Notes: generated by a model not told the origin, from the sequence alone. A DNA stretch of 64,000 nucleotides from Stenotrophomonas nitritireducens (GCF_001700965.1 NZ_CP016756.1:4144501-4208500); one strand, 5' to 3'; shown: positions 1 through 8,069, numbered from the stretch's first letter. A program made the numbers and translations.

Positions 1-12
1 AGCCGTGGTGCT

Positions 13-495
13 ATGTCAGAAGCCTCACTAAAGTGGTTGCGAGAGGGCTACCCGGGCCGCTACGGACTAAGCCCCGAAGAAGTCGCTCATGTGCTCCGTG
101 GGCAGTCAACACGCGGGGTGGTGCAGCGAATCAGGGAAGGCATGAAGTCGGGCCGCTACCCGGGTGCCAGGAAGATCGACGGGCACTTGCAACTCCCAAT
201 TGAAGCTCTTGCCGAGATCTTGGAACCTTCGCCCAATCCGGCTCCTGTGGTTCCCACCGTTGATCATTCAAAGCCCATTGGTCGGCGGAAGTCAGCGATT
301 GGTCCCCGAATTGCGTTCGTTCGTGCCAGTGACTTCTGGGAACAGGTTCTCCGCTCCATTGGTGAGCCAGAGTTCGCCGATGAGCTTGCCGGTGCCTCAA
401 TGCAAGCAATTGCATCCTTAGAGCGAGACTTCGCACTCAGTAAAGCGGGGCGAGAGCGAAAAGAGTTGCAGGGATCGACACTCTCCATCAAATAA
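13..495 (+). CDS. Hypothetical protein with possible N-terminal helix-turn-helix
   Basis: 160 residues, function not recognised. Residues about 18-70 read like a small DNA-binding fold (LSPEEVAHVLRG, then a basic helix, then a strand with IDGHLQLP), as in excisionase or MerR-type winged helices. The C-terminal half is predicted helical, with a basic stretch (GRRK) between. It sits just upstream of the H-NS-like gene on the same strand. A role as a regulator is inference only. The ATG at 13 is the first start available in the window, so an upstream start cannot be excluded. Confidence 0.6.
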   Translation: MSEASLKWLREGYPGRYGLSPEEVAHVLRGQSTRGVVQRIREGMKSGRYPGARKIDGHLQLPIEALAEILEPSPNPAPVVPTVDHSKPIGRRKSAIGPRIAFVRASDFWEQVLRSIGEPEFADELAGASMQAIASLERDFALSKAGRERKELQGSTLSIK

Positions 496-563
496 ACGTT
501 GATCCAATAAAGGTGCGTTGATAGGATCAGATCGGTCTATCACTCTCCAACAAATAGAACACT

Positions 564-968
564 ATGAGCAAAGCACCGGGCACCACTCTTGAATCTATCG
601 CTTCCGCCAAAGCCAAGCTGGCTGAAGAGCTGAAGAAGCTTGAAGAGCAAGAAGTCAAGTTGATGGAAGAAGAAGCATCGAGCGCTTTCGCAAATGTCTC
701 GGAGCTTCTGAATCGTTTTGGTCACTTCTTCTCTGCCAAGCAGAAGTCTGAAATCGCCAATCACTTCAACGCTACTTCTTCGACTGGTAAAAAGTCGTCT
801 GGTTCCAGGAAGGAAGTTGCGCAGAAATACTGGCTGCCGCATACCCAGGAAACGTGGAGCGGCCGTGGTCGGACTCCGCGCGCCTTCGCCGCTTGGGAAG
901 GCTCCGCTGCTTACAAAGAATGGAAAGCAGCCCATCCGGACGAAAAGTTCCCGAAGTTCCCCGGTTAA
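564..968 (+). CDS. H-NS family nucleoid protein
   Basis: 134 residues. Residues 10-45 form a charged coiled coil (KAKLAEELKKLEEQEVKLMEEE), the usual H-NS oligomerisation part. The C-terminus carries the H-NS DNA-binding signature TWSGRGRTPRAF (about 95-106), followed by an aromatic/lysine tail. H-NS proteins bind AT-rich DNA and silence transcription. On mobile elements they can reduce the fitness cost of the incoming DNA, which suits this lower-GC element. A strong terminator follows at 981. An upstream TTGATC-17-TAGGAT pair near 509 could serve as promoter and is not of the element's promoter family. Confidence 0.88.
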   Translation: MSKAPGTTLESIASAKAKLAEELKKLEEQEVKLMEEEASSAFANVSELLNRFGHFFSAKQKSEIANHFNATSSTGKKSSGSRKEVAQKYWLPHTQETWSGRGRTPRAFAAWEGSAAYKEWKAAHPDEKFPKFPG

Positions 969-980
969 TTAACGCTCGGA

Positions 981-1006
981 AAGCCGACAGTAATGTCGGC
1001 TTTTTT
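981..1006 (+). terminator. Rho-independent terminator after the H-NS gene
   Basis: Perfect stem AAGCCGACA / TGTCGGCTT with a GTAA loop, followed by a T run. It lies 12 bases past the H-NS stop codon. Confidence 0.9.
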
Positions 1007-1008
1007 AT

Positions 1009-1692
1009 ATGCCAAGAATGACAAACGAGAAAGCTGAGGCAGAAGGCTTCAAGAACGCGTTGGAGTCGCTCTTCGCAGATAAAGAGGAGCGCAAAAGGAT
1101 AAAGGCGACTCAGGACTATGCATCGGTGCGCAAGAAGCTTCATGAGATGGGCGGTGATGCTTTGTTGACCCTATCCATGACTGCTTTCTTCTTGGGTATC
1201 ACAAGCAGTGCATTGCGAGAAGCCCGAAAGAAATATGATGATCCTTTCTTCCTGTCCAAAAGCCACACAGCTCGCAAAGATCAGATCTTGCGATGGTGGG
1301 CAACGGTCTTAAAGAAAAAGAGCGGGGTAGAAGAGGAAATCGAAGGCAGCGCTGGACTCGATCTTCGTCCCAGCCCAAACCTCTTTATCGTCTTCAAAGA
1401 CAAGATTACCGGCAGGCCGGTTGTTCTTTGCAATAGCCTGATCACCTCTGTCTCAGACGAGCTCTTGTCAGATACCTTACGGACTGGATGTCGTATCGTC
1501 GCCCTTACGCCTGAAAAGGCAATTGAGAAGCCCTGGGCGATGCATGAAGAAAAGGCTGCTTACATAGAGGCCTACCGGAAACATCTTGAAACCAAGCACC
1601 GGGAGAAGCTTCTATGGCTGGATCGAGAGCAGGCGCAAAGCAAAGCGATTGCTGATCGGGCTGAGCTTGATGCTTCAACGCCGAGAAGCTAG
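1009..1692 (+). CDS. Hypothetical protein, charged and largely helical
   Basis: 227 residues (or 224 from the in-frame ATG at 1018), family not recognised. Charged helices lie at both ends and a central mixed segment (about 120-175) looks like a small alpha/beta domain. There is no signal peptide or clear membrane segment. Neither ATG has a convincing Shine-Dalgarno sequence, and the start lies only a few bases past the terminator T run of the H-NS gene. Translation may therefore be weak, leaderless or start elsewhere. Its own terminator follows at 1719. Confidence 0.6.
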   Translation: MPRMTNEKAEAEGFKNALESLFADKEERKRIKATQDYASVRKKLHEMGGDALLTLSMTAFFLGITSSALREARKKYDDPFFLSKSHTARKDQILRWWATVLKKKSGVEEEIEGSAGLDLRPSPNLFIVFKDKITGRPVVLCNSLITSVSDELLSDTLRTGCRIVALTPEKAIEKPWAMHEEKAAYIEAYRKHLETKHREKLLWLDREQAQSKAIADRAELDASTPRS

Positions 1693-1718
1693 TTGCACCT
1701 ACCCATGTCCTGCATTCG

Positions 1719-1742
1719 AAGCCCCTGGAAAGGGGCTTTTTT
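1719..1742 (+). terminator. Rho-independent terminator
   Basis: AAGCCCCT / AGGGGCTT stem with a GGAA loop and a T run. It closes the 1009-1692 gene. Confidence 0.9.
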
Positions 1743-1754
1743 GATCTTCAAACA

Positions 1755-1783
1755 TTGACTTTGTTGGGCTGAGCCTTTTGATA
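1755..1783 (+). promoter_or_regulatory. Element-family promoter for the 1812 ankyrin gene
   Basis: TTGACT, 17 bp ending GAGCCTT, then TTGATA. This matches the repeated element promoter family in spacing and in the GCCTT block before the -10. An AAGGAGCTCC ribosome binding site follows before the ATG at 1812. Confidence 0.75.
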
Positions 1784-1811
1784 AGAACATACACTTATTC
1801 AAGGAGCTCCA

Positions 1812-2537
1812 ATGTTTGGATGGTTTGCTAAGAAGAGCGCCAAGGCCCGGGAGTTTCCGAGCTCATACTATGACCAAAGTGGCACGATCAACGCCAATGG
1901 TCATTTGATGACAATACTCATGCCAAAGTTCAAGGCGTGGATCGCTCAATTTCCGGGCGAAGAAAAGCAGCGCGTTGCCGCATGTGAACGGTTGATCGCG
2001 GCCGGATCGCTCGAAGAGTTGAAGGTTGCACTAGAGGAAGGTGCTTTCGTTGATTGCTATACCGGCTATCATAAATTTCCCACGCCTTTGACGAACGCTG
2101 CTTGCTCTGGCGAGCTTGATCAGATCAAGCTATTTTTGAACTATGGCGCTGACATCAATGACATGAGCGGAGATGCTTTTGGCTTTGGCAGTCCTGTCGA
2201 TACGGCGTATTCCCACAAGCAGTTTGGTGCAGTCGCTCTGTTGTTGAAAAGTGGAGCAAATTTTGAGGATGCCGAGTTCTTCCATCTCAAGAGCGACAAT
2301 GAGCTTCATGACTTGTTGGATCTTTACCTCCACAGCGGCCCCGAGGATGAAGATCGACCATGCCTGGAATTCTTAATTGAATTCTTGCTTGATAACGGGG
2401 CATGTTTGGTTGCGCGTAGCGACGACTCTTATGATGACTTTTATTCGCTTAAAGCGACAGTAGAGGAACTTCGGACGCTCCCGCCTCCGCGTTTCGAGGA
2501 ATTTTTGCATCGTGGGCACGTCGCTACTCGGCAGTGA
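1812..2537 (+). CDS. Ankyrin-repeat-like protein
   Basis: 241 residues. Ankyrin-like helical repeats run from about residue 58 to 150: RLIAAGSLEELKVALEEGA, then TPLTNAACSGELDQIKLFLNYGADIND, then PVDTAYSHKQFGAVALLLKSGANFED. A further LIEFLLDNGACL occurs near 195. Such repeats bind partner proteins, and no enzymatic domain is seen. The N-terminus (MFGWFAKK) is basic and aromatic but is not a signal peptide. It is one of several ankyrin-type proteins on this element, has its own family promoter at 1755 and appears monocistronic. It lacks the R-[R/V]-L tail found on other ankyrin proteins here. Confidence 0.75.
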   Translation: MFGWFAKKSAKAREFPSSYYDQSGTINANGHLMTILMPKFKAWIAQFPGEEKQRVAACERLIAAGSLEELKVALEEGAFVDCYTGYHKFPTPLTNAACSGELDQIKLFLNYGADINDMSGDAFGFGSPVDTAYSHKQFGAVALLLKSGANFEDAEFFHLKSDNELHDLLDLYLHSGPEDEDRPCLEFLIEFLLDNGACLVARSDDSYDDFYSLKATVEELRTLPPPRFEEFLHRGHVATRQ

Positions 2538-2560
2538 ATGTGTAACCACACGGATAACGC

Positions 2561-2589
2561 TTGACACCTTTGGAGTATGGCTTTTAATG
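2561..2589 (+). promoter_or_regulatory. Element-family promoter not followed by a gene
   Basis: TTGACA, 17 bp ending GGCTT, then TTAATG: a near-ideal member of the element promoter family. No open frame follows for about 150 bases. Two hairpins and a T run follow instead, so it may drive a small RNA. Confidence 0.65.
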
Positions 2590-2662
2590 GGTGTGAGGGG
2601 CTTCTCTCCTTGTCCTCTCACCCAGGGTGTGTGTGCTGGAACACACACACCCTAATCTTTTT
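2589..2662 (+). ncRNA. Candidate small RNA with two hairpins and intrinsic terminator
   Basis: Directly after the promoter at 2561 lies a 10-bp stem with one mismatch (GGGTGTGAGG, 2589-2598 / CCTCTCACCC, 2614-2623). A perfect 12-bp stem follows (AGGGTGTGTGTG, 2624-2635 / CACACACACCCT, 2642-2653) with a 6-nt loop and then a T-rich tract. A start near 2596 would give a transcript of roughly 65 nt ending at a Rho-independent terminator. The first stem begins inside the -10, so only part of it may be transcribed. It could instead be just the terminator of the ankyrin gene. Confidence 0.45.
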
Positions 2663-2686
2663 CAGTGATTGATCGTCCATTAACCA

Positions 2687-2715
2687 TTGCCAATTCTGGA
2701 TTTTCTGTTTTGTTG
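2687..2715 (+). promoter_or_regulatory. Element-family promoter for the GIY-YIG gene
   Basis: TTGCCA, 17 bp ending TTTTCTGTT, then TTGTTG. The last 17 bases are almost the same as in the promoter at 47777-47805 on the other strand, which supports a shared origin. Confidence 0.6.
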
Positions 2716-2743
2716 GGTCTAACTCAGCAAATCAGGAGATCCA

Positions 2744-3148
2744 GTGCGGTATAAGCGTGATCAGAAATACCATGCCAGGGAGCGTCATCTATACGCTCTC
2801 AAATTTAGCAGTGGGGCAGTCTACATCGGTCAGACCGTTGACATGGGCCGGCGGCAAAAGGAACACGAGTCGATTGCTGGCGGTTGGTCCCGTGCATTCG
2901 ACTTCCAGCATCTATCCACTATTCAAGGCACCCAGCTTGAAGCCGAGGATCACGAGAGAGCCTGGCGCTATGTTGCAGCCTCACACGGGCATCAAATCTT
3001 TGCCAAGCCACCTGGCATAGTCGTGGATTGCAGACGTCAGCAGACGCCTAATAGCTTAAAGATCGCGAAGACCCTGCGATGGCCTGGTGCAACAAAGAGC
3101 TTCTGGGCAGACGTGATAGACACTCTCGCACAGCTGCTCGGTCGCTAG
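2744..3148 (+). CDS. GIY-YIG domain nuclease-like protein
   Basis: 134 residues starting at GTG, set by the ribosome binding site CAGGAGAT 4 bases upstream. The N-terminal half has the GIY-YIG pattern: LYALKF (15-20) for the first motif, AVYIGQT (24-30) for the second, then RRQKEH (36-41) with the conserved arginine and histidine. These small nucleases cut one DNA strand in repair, homing or mobile-element roles. The GIY strand is altered to YAL, common in diverged members. The C-terminal half is basic and could bind nucleic acid. It is followed by the PD-(D/E)XK-like gene in the same direction. Confidence 0.75.
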   Translation: MRYKRDQKYHARERHLYALKFSSGAVYIGQTVDMGRRQKEHESIAGGWSRAFDFQHLSTIQGTQLEAEDHERAWRYVAASHGHQIFAKPPGIVVDCRRQQTPNSLKIAKTLRWPGATKSFWADVIDTLAQLLGR

Positions 3149-3193
3149 ATCCCGCTGTTACACAAGCAGAGGGTAGGGCGTTATCCTCGCTCT

Positions 3194-4399
3194 ATGCTAA
3201 CCGTCCTTCACCCCGAGCTATACCACCAGATTCTGAGCTATCCAGTCGGCATCATGGCTGCACCTGATCCAGATGGCGGTAACCCCTTCTTGATCGTTAA
3301 AGCGACGAAGGAATTCCTTCTAGCCGCGAAGCTTAGTGGCTTCTTCAAGGTGTATGTGTGCCCTGCGGACCTTGGCGGACGAGAGACGCTGGCATTGGTC
3401 TTCGCGTTCTTCGACGACGAAGACGAGCCCTTGAATATCCGCACGCCGCTGGTCGATGACGTCGAGAGTCGCCAGCTGTTGGCGGCACTGAAAAGTCCTT
3501 CCGTCAACGTCCATTTCTTCGATGAGCATGGACGCGAGTTCTTGGTCTACGAAGCGGAGATTGTTGTCCCAGAAGTCACAAGGGGCCGGCTCGATGGGCT
3601 GAGCCTGCTTGGATCGGACTTTGTCCAGGCTCAATACATGCTGCATGGAGTCGCTGACTGGTTCGGCCTGCGAACCCCCCAGGACGACGAAGAGGCGCTG
3701 ACCGTCAAGCTGATCCACAACCCGCTTGGAGAGAGCCTCGCGATACAAGATGCTCGGTATCCGCTCCATCAACATCATGGGGCAAAGGGATACAGCATCT
3801 CCACGTTAGAGAGGGAGGAGCCTGGGAACTTCCAAGAAGAAGACATCATCAAGTGCTTGGCGATGTGCTTTCCCCAAAGCCAGATTTATCATGGCCCGTT
3901 GAAAACGACTGACAAAGAAGAAATTTGTGATGTCCTGGTGGTGACAGATGATCGACTGCTCATCATCCAAGCCAAGGACAGTCCAAACGTTGAGCGCATC
4001 GCAAAGCAGAAGCTCAGTCGGAAGCAAACCAATGCGATGACCGCTTTCAAGAAAGCCGTGGCACAGGTTCGGGGTGCACAAAGTTACATCAAAGCAGGCA
4101 ACGGAACGCTTCGCTACACCCTCAACGGCGAAGAGAAGTCAATCGATATCAGCCAGAAGCAGCTCTTTGCGATCACGATCATCAAAGAAGTCTTTGAGCG
4201 AGAGAGCGAAGAATACGCGAAGATCCTCAATGTGCTGATGGTGGAGCGCAGCATCCCTTGCTACGTGATCTCATATGGCATGTTCTTTGAGCTCTGCTAT
4301 CGAGTTCATGACCCTGACAAGTTCTTTCAGTTTTCAGAAGAAATGGTAGAGAGCATCAAGCATCTGCAAGACCTACCTGTGATCAACTTTCACGGCTAG
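3194..4399 (+). CDS. Large protein with PD-(D/E)XK-like nuclease motif
   Basis: 401 residues, whole-protein family not recognised. In the C-terminal half, DVLVVTDDRLLIIQAKDSP (about 249-267) reads as the D-(X)n-(I/Q)XK core of restriction-endonuclease-fold enzymes: an acidic residue, a hairpin strand, then QAK. The N-terminal 200 residues are rich in DDEDE patches and beta strands and may form a regulatory or protein-binding domain. No helicase or methylase partner lies beside it, so a classical restriction system is unlikely. The ATG at 3194 is assigned; an alternative ATG is at 3254. It converges on the SOS operon. Confidence 0.65.
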   Translation: MLTVLHPELYHQILSYPVGIMAAPDPDGGNPFLIVKATKEFLLAAKLSGFFKVYVCPADLGGRETLALVFAFFDDEDEPLNIRTPLVDDVESRQLLAALKSPSVNVHFFDEHGREFLVYEAEIVVPEVTRGRLDGLSLLGSDFVQAQYMLHGVADWFGLRTPQDDEEALTVKLIHNPLGESLAIQDARYPLHQHHGAKGYSISTLEREEPGNFQEEDIIKCLAMCFPQSQIYHGPLKTTDKEEICDVLVVTDDRLLIIQAKDSPNVERIAKQKLSRKQTNAMTAFKKAVAQVRGAQSYIKAGNGTLRYTLNGEEKSIDISQKQLFAITIIKEVFERESEEYAKILNVLMVERSIPCYVISYGMFFELCYRVHDPDKFFQFSEEMVESIKHLQDLPVINFHG

Positions 4400-4411
4400 T
4401 GGGTGCATCGT

Positions 4412-4446
4412 GTAGACCGACGACCCCACAGGCATCGTTGGTCTAC
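4412..4446. terminator. Hairpin between convergent genes
   Basis: Twelve-pair stem with one G-T pair (GTAGACCGACGA, 4412-4423 / 4435-4446) between two convergent genes. It lacks a T run, so it is a possible Rho-type or structural terminator. Confidence 0.4.
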
Positions 4447-4496
4447 GGAGCAGCTGGCATGCTGCTGCAAGTCGATCCCGTGCTCCTACCTCGTGA

Positions 4497-5276
4497 CTAT
4501 TCCGCGTCAGGCTCAGCAGCGAGACTCACTGTCCAATGCCCGCCTTCCTCCAAGTGAGGGGTGAGCAGGTCATAGGTCTTCAACATGTCTACAAGCCCAG
4601 AATGCCCATACGCACTGGGCGAAAAGGCAGAGTCGGCACGTTTCAAATACTGGCTCAGAGCGCTCACGCTAACCCTTCCATCAGGCGTGCCTGCGGCCAG
4701 GAGGGAGACGGCTTCCACGACGAACCGTGGCCTACGCTTGATCTTGGCAGACGGGGTGGGCGCAGCGTTGGGCTTGGGTTGGGCTGGGGCCCGAGGTTTG
4801 GCTTCCGGGGTCTCGGCATCAGGTGCTTGCGCAGCGGCTTGTTCAGGGCTCCATTCGAAGAACCGGTCGCACGCATTGCGCAGTGCATCTGGTGTCTTTG
4901 CTTCGCCCACAATGAAGACCGTAGCGCCGCGTTCCCTCAGCCTGCGGCTGAGATATGCGAAGTCCGAGTCGCTCGTTACTAAGCAAAAGACCTCCGCACG
5001 CTTGTCGAACAGTGCCTCTTGAGCATCAAGAGCAAGCGCAATGTCAGCAGTGTTCTTCTTGGAAGCGTATTGGTATTGAAGGCATGGGGTGAACGCCTGA
5101 CGGACCAACGCTTGTTCCCAAGAATTACTGAGTGTTGCCTTGTTGCCATACCCACGGCGAAGGATCACTCGCCCGGCTTGAGCCGCCATGAGAAGTGCAA
5201 AGTCGATGATTGCTGGGGCCACGTTGTCGCAGTCGATCATGACCGCCACGGTTGCATCTTGCTGTTGCTGTGCCAT
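4497..5276 (-). CDS. NYN-LOTUS (OST-HTH) ribonuclease-like protein
   Basis: 259 residues from the ATG at 5276 (alternative ATG at 5306). Residues about 10-140 are a NYN/PIN-fold domain: VMIDCDNV at the N-terminus, KNTADIALALDAQEAL in the middle and VTSDSDFAYLSRRLRERGATV. The aspartates of D-x-D-N, D-I-x-L and S-D-S-D-F match the metal-binding set of LabA/NYN ribonucleases. After an alanine/proline linker, the last 75 residues look like a LOTUS/OST-HTH winged helix that binds RNA. It is the last gene of the umuD operon, about 50 bases after umuC, so it is likely co-induced by DNA damage. Confidence 0.8.
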   Translation of the reverse strand: MAQQQQDATVAVMIDCDNVAPAIIDFALLMAAQAGRVILRRGYGNKATLSNSWEQALVRQAFTPCLQYQYASKKNTADIALALDAQEALFDKRAEVFCLVTSDSDFAYLSRRLRERGATVFIVGEAKTPDALRNACDRFFEWSPEQAAAQAPDAETPEAKPRAPAQPKPNAAPTPSAKIKRRPRFVVEAVSLLAAGTPDGRVSVSALSQYLKRADSAFSPSAYGHSGLVDMLKTYDLLTPHLEEGGHWTVSLAAEPDAE

Positions 5277-5327
5277 GCCTGCTCTTCCTTGTATGGGTCC
5301 AGGCATCCTGCCGATGCCGCACCGGCA

Positions 5328-6590
5328 CTATCTCACGCGGATGAGCTGCTTCCAATCAGTGGTGTAAGCGGGGGAGAGCATGTCCCGTTTTACGGACCAG
5401 GCGGGCTTCTCAAGTGTCTTACCCCTTGGACGCCAAGCCGTGGAAGCAAAGCCCACAGAGCCTCGGCCGAACTTCTGGTTGGTCCGGTCCATGACATCCA
5501 TAATGGCCTTGCTGCGCTGATCGACCCCGGCGAACAGGTCTCCTTGCTGGACATCCATGTGGCTCAGATCAAGCAAGCTGACACCTGCTTTCTTGTAGCC
5601 GTAGCCATGTTTGAACATGGATTTGGCCAGCCCCTGGGCAACCATCAGAATTTCCCTGGTGTCAGCAGACGGCATCAACAATCGAAACGACTTTGATGGA
5701 TTGTATTGCGGCAAATTTTGCTTGAAAGGGTTCGTCTGGATGAAGACCCATACGCCCGCTGCTTGCAGCTGCCTTGAACGAAGCTTTTCGCAGGCTCGCT
5801 GTGCGAAAGTGGCAATGGCTTGCATCAGCTCGGTCTGTGACGTGATGTCTTTGCCGAATGTCCGAGACACCATAATTTCCTTGCGTTGTGGCTCGTGCTC
5901 TTCGAGCTCTGCACACGAGATACCCTGCAATTCACGCTGCGTGCGTGCCAGCACAACACCATATCGAGAACGCAGAGTGTCTACGTCAGTGGCAGCGAGA
6001 TCACCAGCCGTCAGGATGCCATCGGCACCCAGCCTTGCAGTGAGCTTCCTTCCCACGCCCCACACGTCTTCTACGGGGTAAGTGAGCAGGGCAGGGTCGT
6101 CAGGCATCGTCGTAACTACACCTTCCACGGTGGACTTGGCCCTCTTGTTGCTGAGCTTCGCCAGCGTCTTGGTCGGTCCAATTCCGACGCATGAAGGTAT
6201 GCCGGTCCACTTCAAAATTCGGGCTCGCGCTTCTGCTGCGAGACGCTCGTGATCCTTTGAGGGGATGCCTGCCAGGTCAATGAAGTTTTCATCGATGCTG
6301 TATTGCTCGATTGCAGGAAAGAGGTCTAGTAAGATCGACGCAATCCTGGCGCTGATGTCACCGTAGAGCGCGAAATTTGCAGAGCGAAAAGTGATCTGCC
6401 GGCGCACGTCTGGTGGGATCTGGTGAATTGGCGCACCCATGGGCACACCGAGTTTTTTGCTCAATGCGTCCCTGGCAATGACACAGCCATCCCCGCTGCT
6501 TGCCACACACACAGGCTTACCGCGAAGCCTCGGATCGAAGCTTGCTTCAACAGAGCAGTAGAAGTTGTTCCCGTCTTGGAGAGCGATCAT
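5328..6590 (-). CDS. umuC: DNA polymerase V catalytic subunit UmuC
   Basis: 420 residues, the usual UmuC length, starting at the ATG at 6590 just after the upstream gene's stop. It is a Y-family polymerase that copies damaged DNA when joined to cleaved UmuD. The catalytic motifs are present: ALQDGNNFY near the start (metal aspartate and steric-gate tyrosine) and YSIDENF near 100. A Q-x-x-L-F sliding-clamp motif (QQGDLF) lies in the C-terminal third. It is the third gene of an operon that begins at a LexA box, so SOS control is expected. The unusual feature is the extra gene between umuD and umuC. Confidence 0.95.
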   Translation of the reverse strand: MIALQDGNNFYCSVEASFDPRLRGKPVCVASSGDGCVIARDALSKKLGVPMGAPIHQIPPDVRRQITFRSANFALYGDISARIASILLDLFPAIEQYSIDENFIDLAGIPSKDHERLAAEARARILKWTGIPSCVGIGPTKTLAKLSNKRAKSTVEGVVTTMPDDPALLTYPVEDVWGVGRKLTARLGADGILTAGDLAATDVDTLRSRYGVVLARTQRELQGISCAELEEHEPQRKEIMVSRTFGKDITSQTELMQAIATFAQRACEKLRSRQLQAAGVWVFIQTNPFKQNLPQYNPSKSFRLLMPSADTREILMVAQGLAKSMFKHGYGYKKAGVSLLDLSHMDVQQGDLFAGVDQRSKAIMDVMDRTNQKFGRGSVGFASTAWRPRGKTLEKPAWSVKRDMLSPAYTTDWKQLIRVR

Positions 6591-6592
6591 GC

Positions 6593-7480
6593 TCACAGCC
6601 TGATCTCGCTCACATCGTGCCATCGAGTGATCTCAGCCGACAGCTCATCCCACTTCGCGTGAAGAACTGCGGGGTCGCCGCTGAAAAGGGGTTGCTCGAT
6701 GTGCTCAAACTGATCGAACTGGGGCCTTGGAAGGACCGAGCCAATGCCGTCATAGCAAAGGGCGCTACCTAGGATCTCTGCCGTTTGCGCAAGGTCCCTG
6801 AATGCATTTTTTGCATCCGTAAGCTGCCAGCTTTCCAACTGCCTTCCTGCCCGACTTGCTTCCGTAGCCGCATGAGCCACGTCGATGTGCGTGTGCGTAA
6901 CCACACCTTCAAGCCTTGCCATACGCTGTTCCAGCGCAACAAAGAAGTCTTCTCGAATCACATCATCAGCCGTTCTGTTTTGCTCGGTCGTTCCGCTCAG
7001 CGTGTCGAACTCGAGATGCCTACGGATCGATAGTTCTTCATCGAACCTCCGGCCGGAGACGATTGTGCTAGCGGGATGAGCGCGAACGAACTCTTCGAAC
7101 CGTGCACGAGTGGCTACGTAGTCATAGTTGAGGCCGGCAATCTCTTCTACAAAAACCCGTCTAGTGATGAGCTGACGAGCCGCCTTCGCATCAGCGATGA
7201 GGCCTCCAATCGAGCAGACGCCCCGTGCACCCCCAATAGGATGTTTGTCAGCCAGTTTACGGACGCCCAGGAACGCGCTGTGCCAAAAACCGTTGGCAAG
7301 CATGCTGACCATGACTCCGTTTAGCTGCTTGCCTTGAGGGCCATCTGGAGCTTGGTCGATGGCTTCCACTAGGCAGGTGAACACGGCAAGGTCCCAAGCC
7401 ATTCCGGATAGCTGCTTGCAGATGCTGTTCTCGTCGGTTTGGAAGATGCTCTTCCACTGCTCAATACGCTCGCGCATCAT
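6593..7480 (-). CDS. Unknown gene between umuD and umuC, possible HEPN/AbiU2-like
   Basis: 295 residues. It starts with a 4-base ATGA overlap on the umuD stop and ends 2 bases before umuC, so it is translationally coupled inside the SOS operon. The protein is mostly helical. GFWHSAFLGVRKLADKH (about 64-80) resembles the helix of AbiU2-type HEPN domains and contains an R-X5-H (R74, H80) compatible with the HEPN ribonuclease motif R-X(4-6)-H. That assignment is tentative. Polymerase V operons normally have umuD directly followed by umuC, so a coupled gene between them suggests a function tied to translesion synthesis or damage response. Confidence 0.7.
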   Translation of the reverse strand: MMRERIEQWKSIFQTDENSICKQLSGMAWDLAVFTCLVEAIDQAPDGPQGKQLNGVMVSMLANGFWHSAFLGVRKLADKHPIGGARGVCSIGGLIADAKAARQLITRRVFVEEIAGLNYDYVATRARFEEFVRAHPASTIVSGRRFDEELSIRRHLEFDTLSGTTEQNRTADDVIREDFFVALEQRMARLEGVVTHTHIDVAHAATEASRAGRQLESWQLTDAKNAFRDLAQTAEILGSALCYDGIGSVLPRPQFDQFEHIEQPLFSGDPAVLHAKWDELSAEITRWHDVSEIRL

Positions 7481-7932
7481 CGCCTCAGCTGCTTTTTAAA
7501 AGACCAAGTCACCACACCCCAGACATCCAGTTCAATGTCTGGGGGCACCAGGATAGGAGGGTGGTCCGGGTGTCCCGAGTGGAGTGCCAGGCGATTCCGG
7601 CTCATGGCAAGCCGCTTGACCATGAACCCCCCTTCCCACAGCACCAGGACGATGTCCCCGTGCTTGGGTTCCAGGCTGCGGTCAACGACCAGCGTGTCGC
7701 CCTGGTCGATCCCGAGCCCAGTCATGCTGTCCCCCTCGGCGGTGGCAAAGAACGTGGCCACTGGATTGCTGATGCAGTGCTGATTGAGACAGAGCGTGTC
7801 CTCTGCCCCGAAGAAGTCCTCGGCGGGGCTTGGGAAGCCACAGCTAACGCGCATCCTGAGCACGGGTAGGGCACGGGTAGGTGCAGTAGGGCTGAAAGCG
7901 CCCAGGAGGCTTGGAGGGGCGATGGGGTGCAT
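7477..7932 (-). CDS. umuD: UmuD-like SOS protease subunit
   Basis: 151 residues of the LexA/UmuD S24 family. It has a Cys-Gly self-cleavage site (SCGFPSP, C30-G31 region), catalytic Ser in GDSMTG (about 68) and catalytic Lys in FMVKRL (about 106). RecA-stimulated self-cleavage gives UmuD', which partners UmuC. There is no DNA-binding domain, so it is not LexA. The N-terminus is some 7 residues longer than usual before the cleavage site, and a start at the internal ATG ahead of RVSCG is possible but would be short. It is the first gene of the operon; the LexA box lies 83 bases upstream. Confidence 0.92.
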   Translation of the reverse strand: MHPIAPPSLLGAFSPTAPTRALPVLRMRVSCGFPSPAEDFFGAEDTLCLNQHCISNPVATFFATAEGDSMTGLGIDQGDTLVVDRSLEPKHGDIVLVLWEGGFMVKRLAMSRNRLALHSGHPDHPPILVPPDIELDVWGVVTWSFKKQLRR

Positions 7933-8014
7933 AGTGGGAGAGTCCGGGAAAGCTGAATCACGGGCTGAGACTGACAGGCCTCAGCATGCTGCTACGGCGC
8001 TAGCTTAGAACTGA

Positions 8015-8032
8015 GTTAGTGAAATTACTAAC
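8015..8032. promoter_or_regulatory. LexA (SOS) box between divergent operons
   Basis: GTTAGTGAAATTACTAAC has perfect 6-bp inverted arms and contains TTAG-N6-TACTA exactly, the LexA-binding sequence established for Xylella/Xanthomonas. It lies between umuD (left) and the 8070 gene (right), so both directions may be LexA-repressed. Confidence 0.85.
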
Positions 8033-8069
8033 AAATTCCATAAGTCATTGATGAAGAGGGATCGGCCCG

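Noticed and set aside
7477..7932. LexA paralogue
   Set aside because: It has the S24 protease part only and no helix-turn-helix; gene order with umuC supports UmuD.
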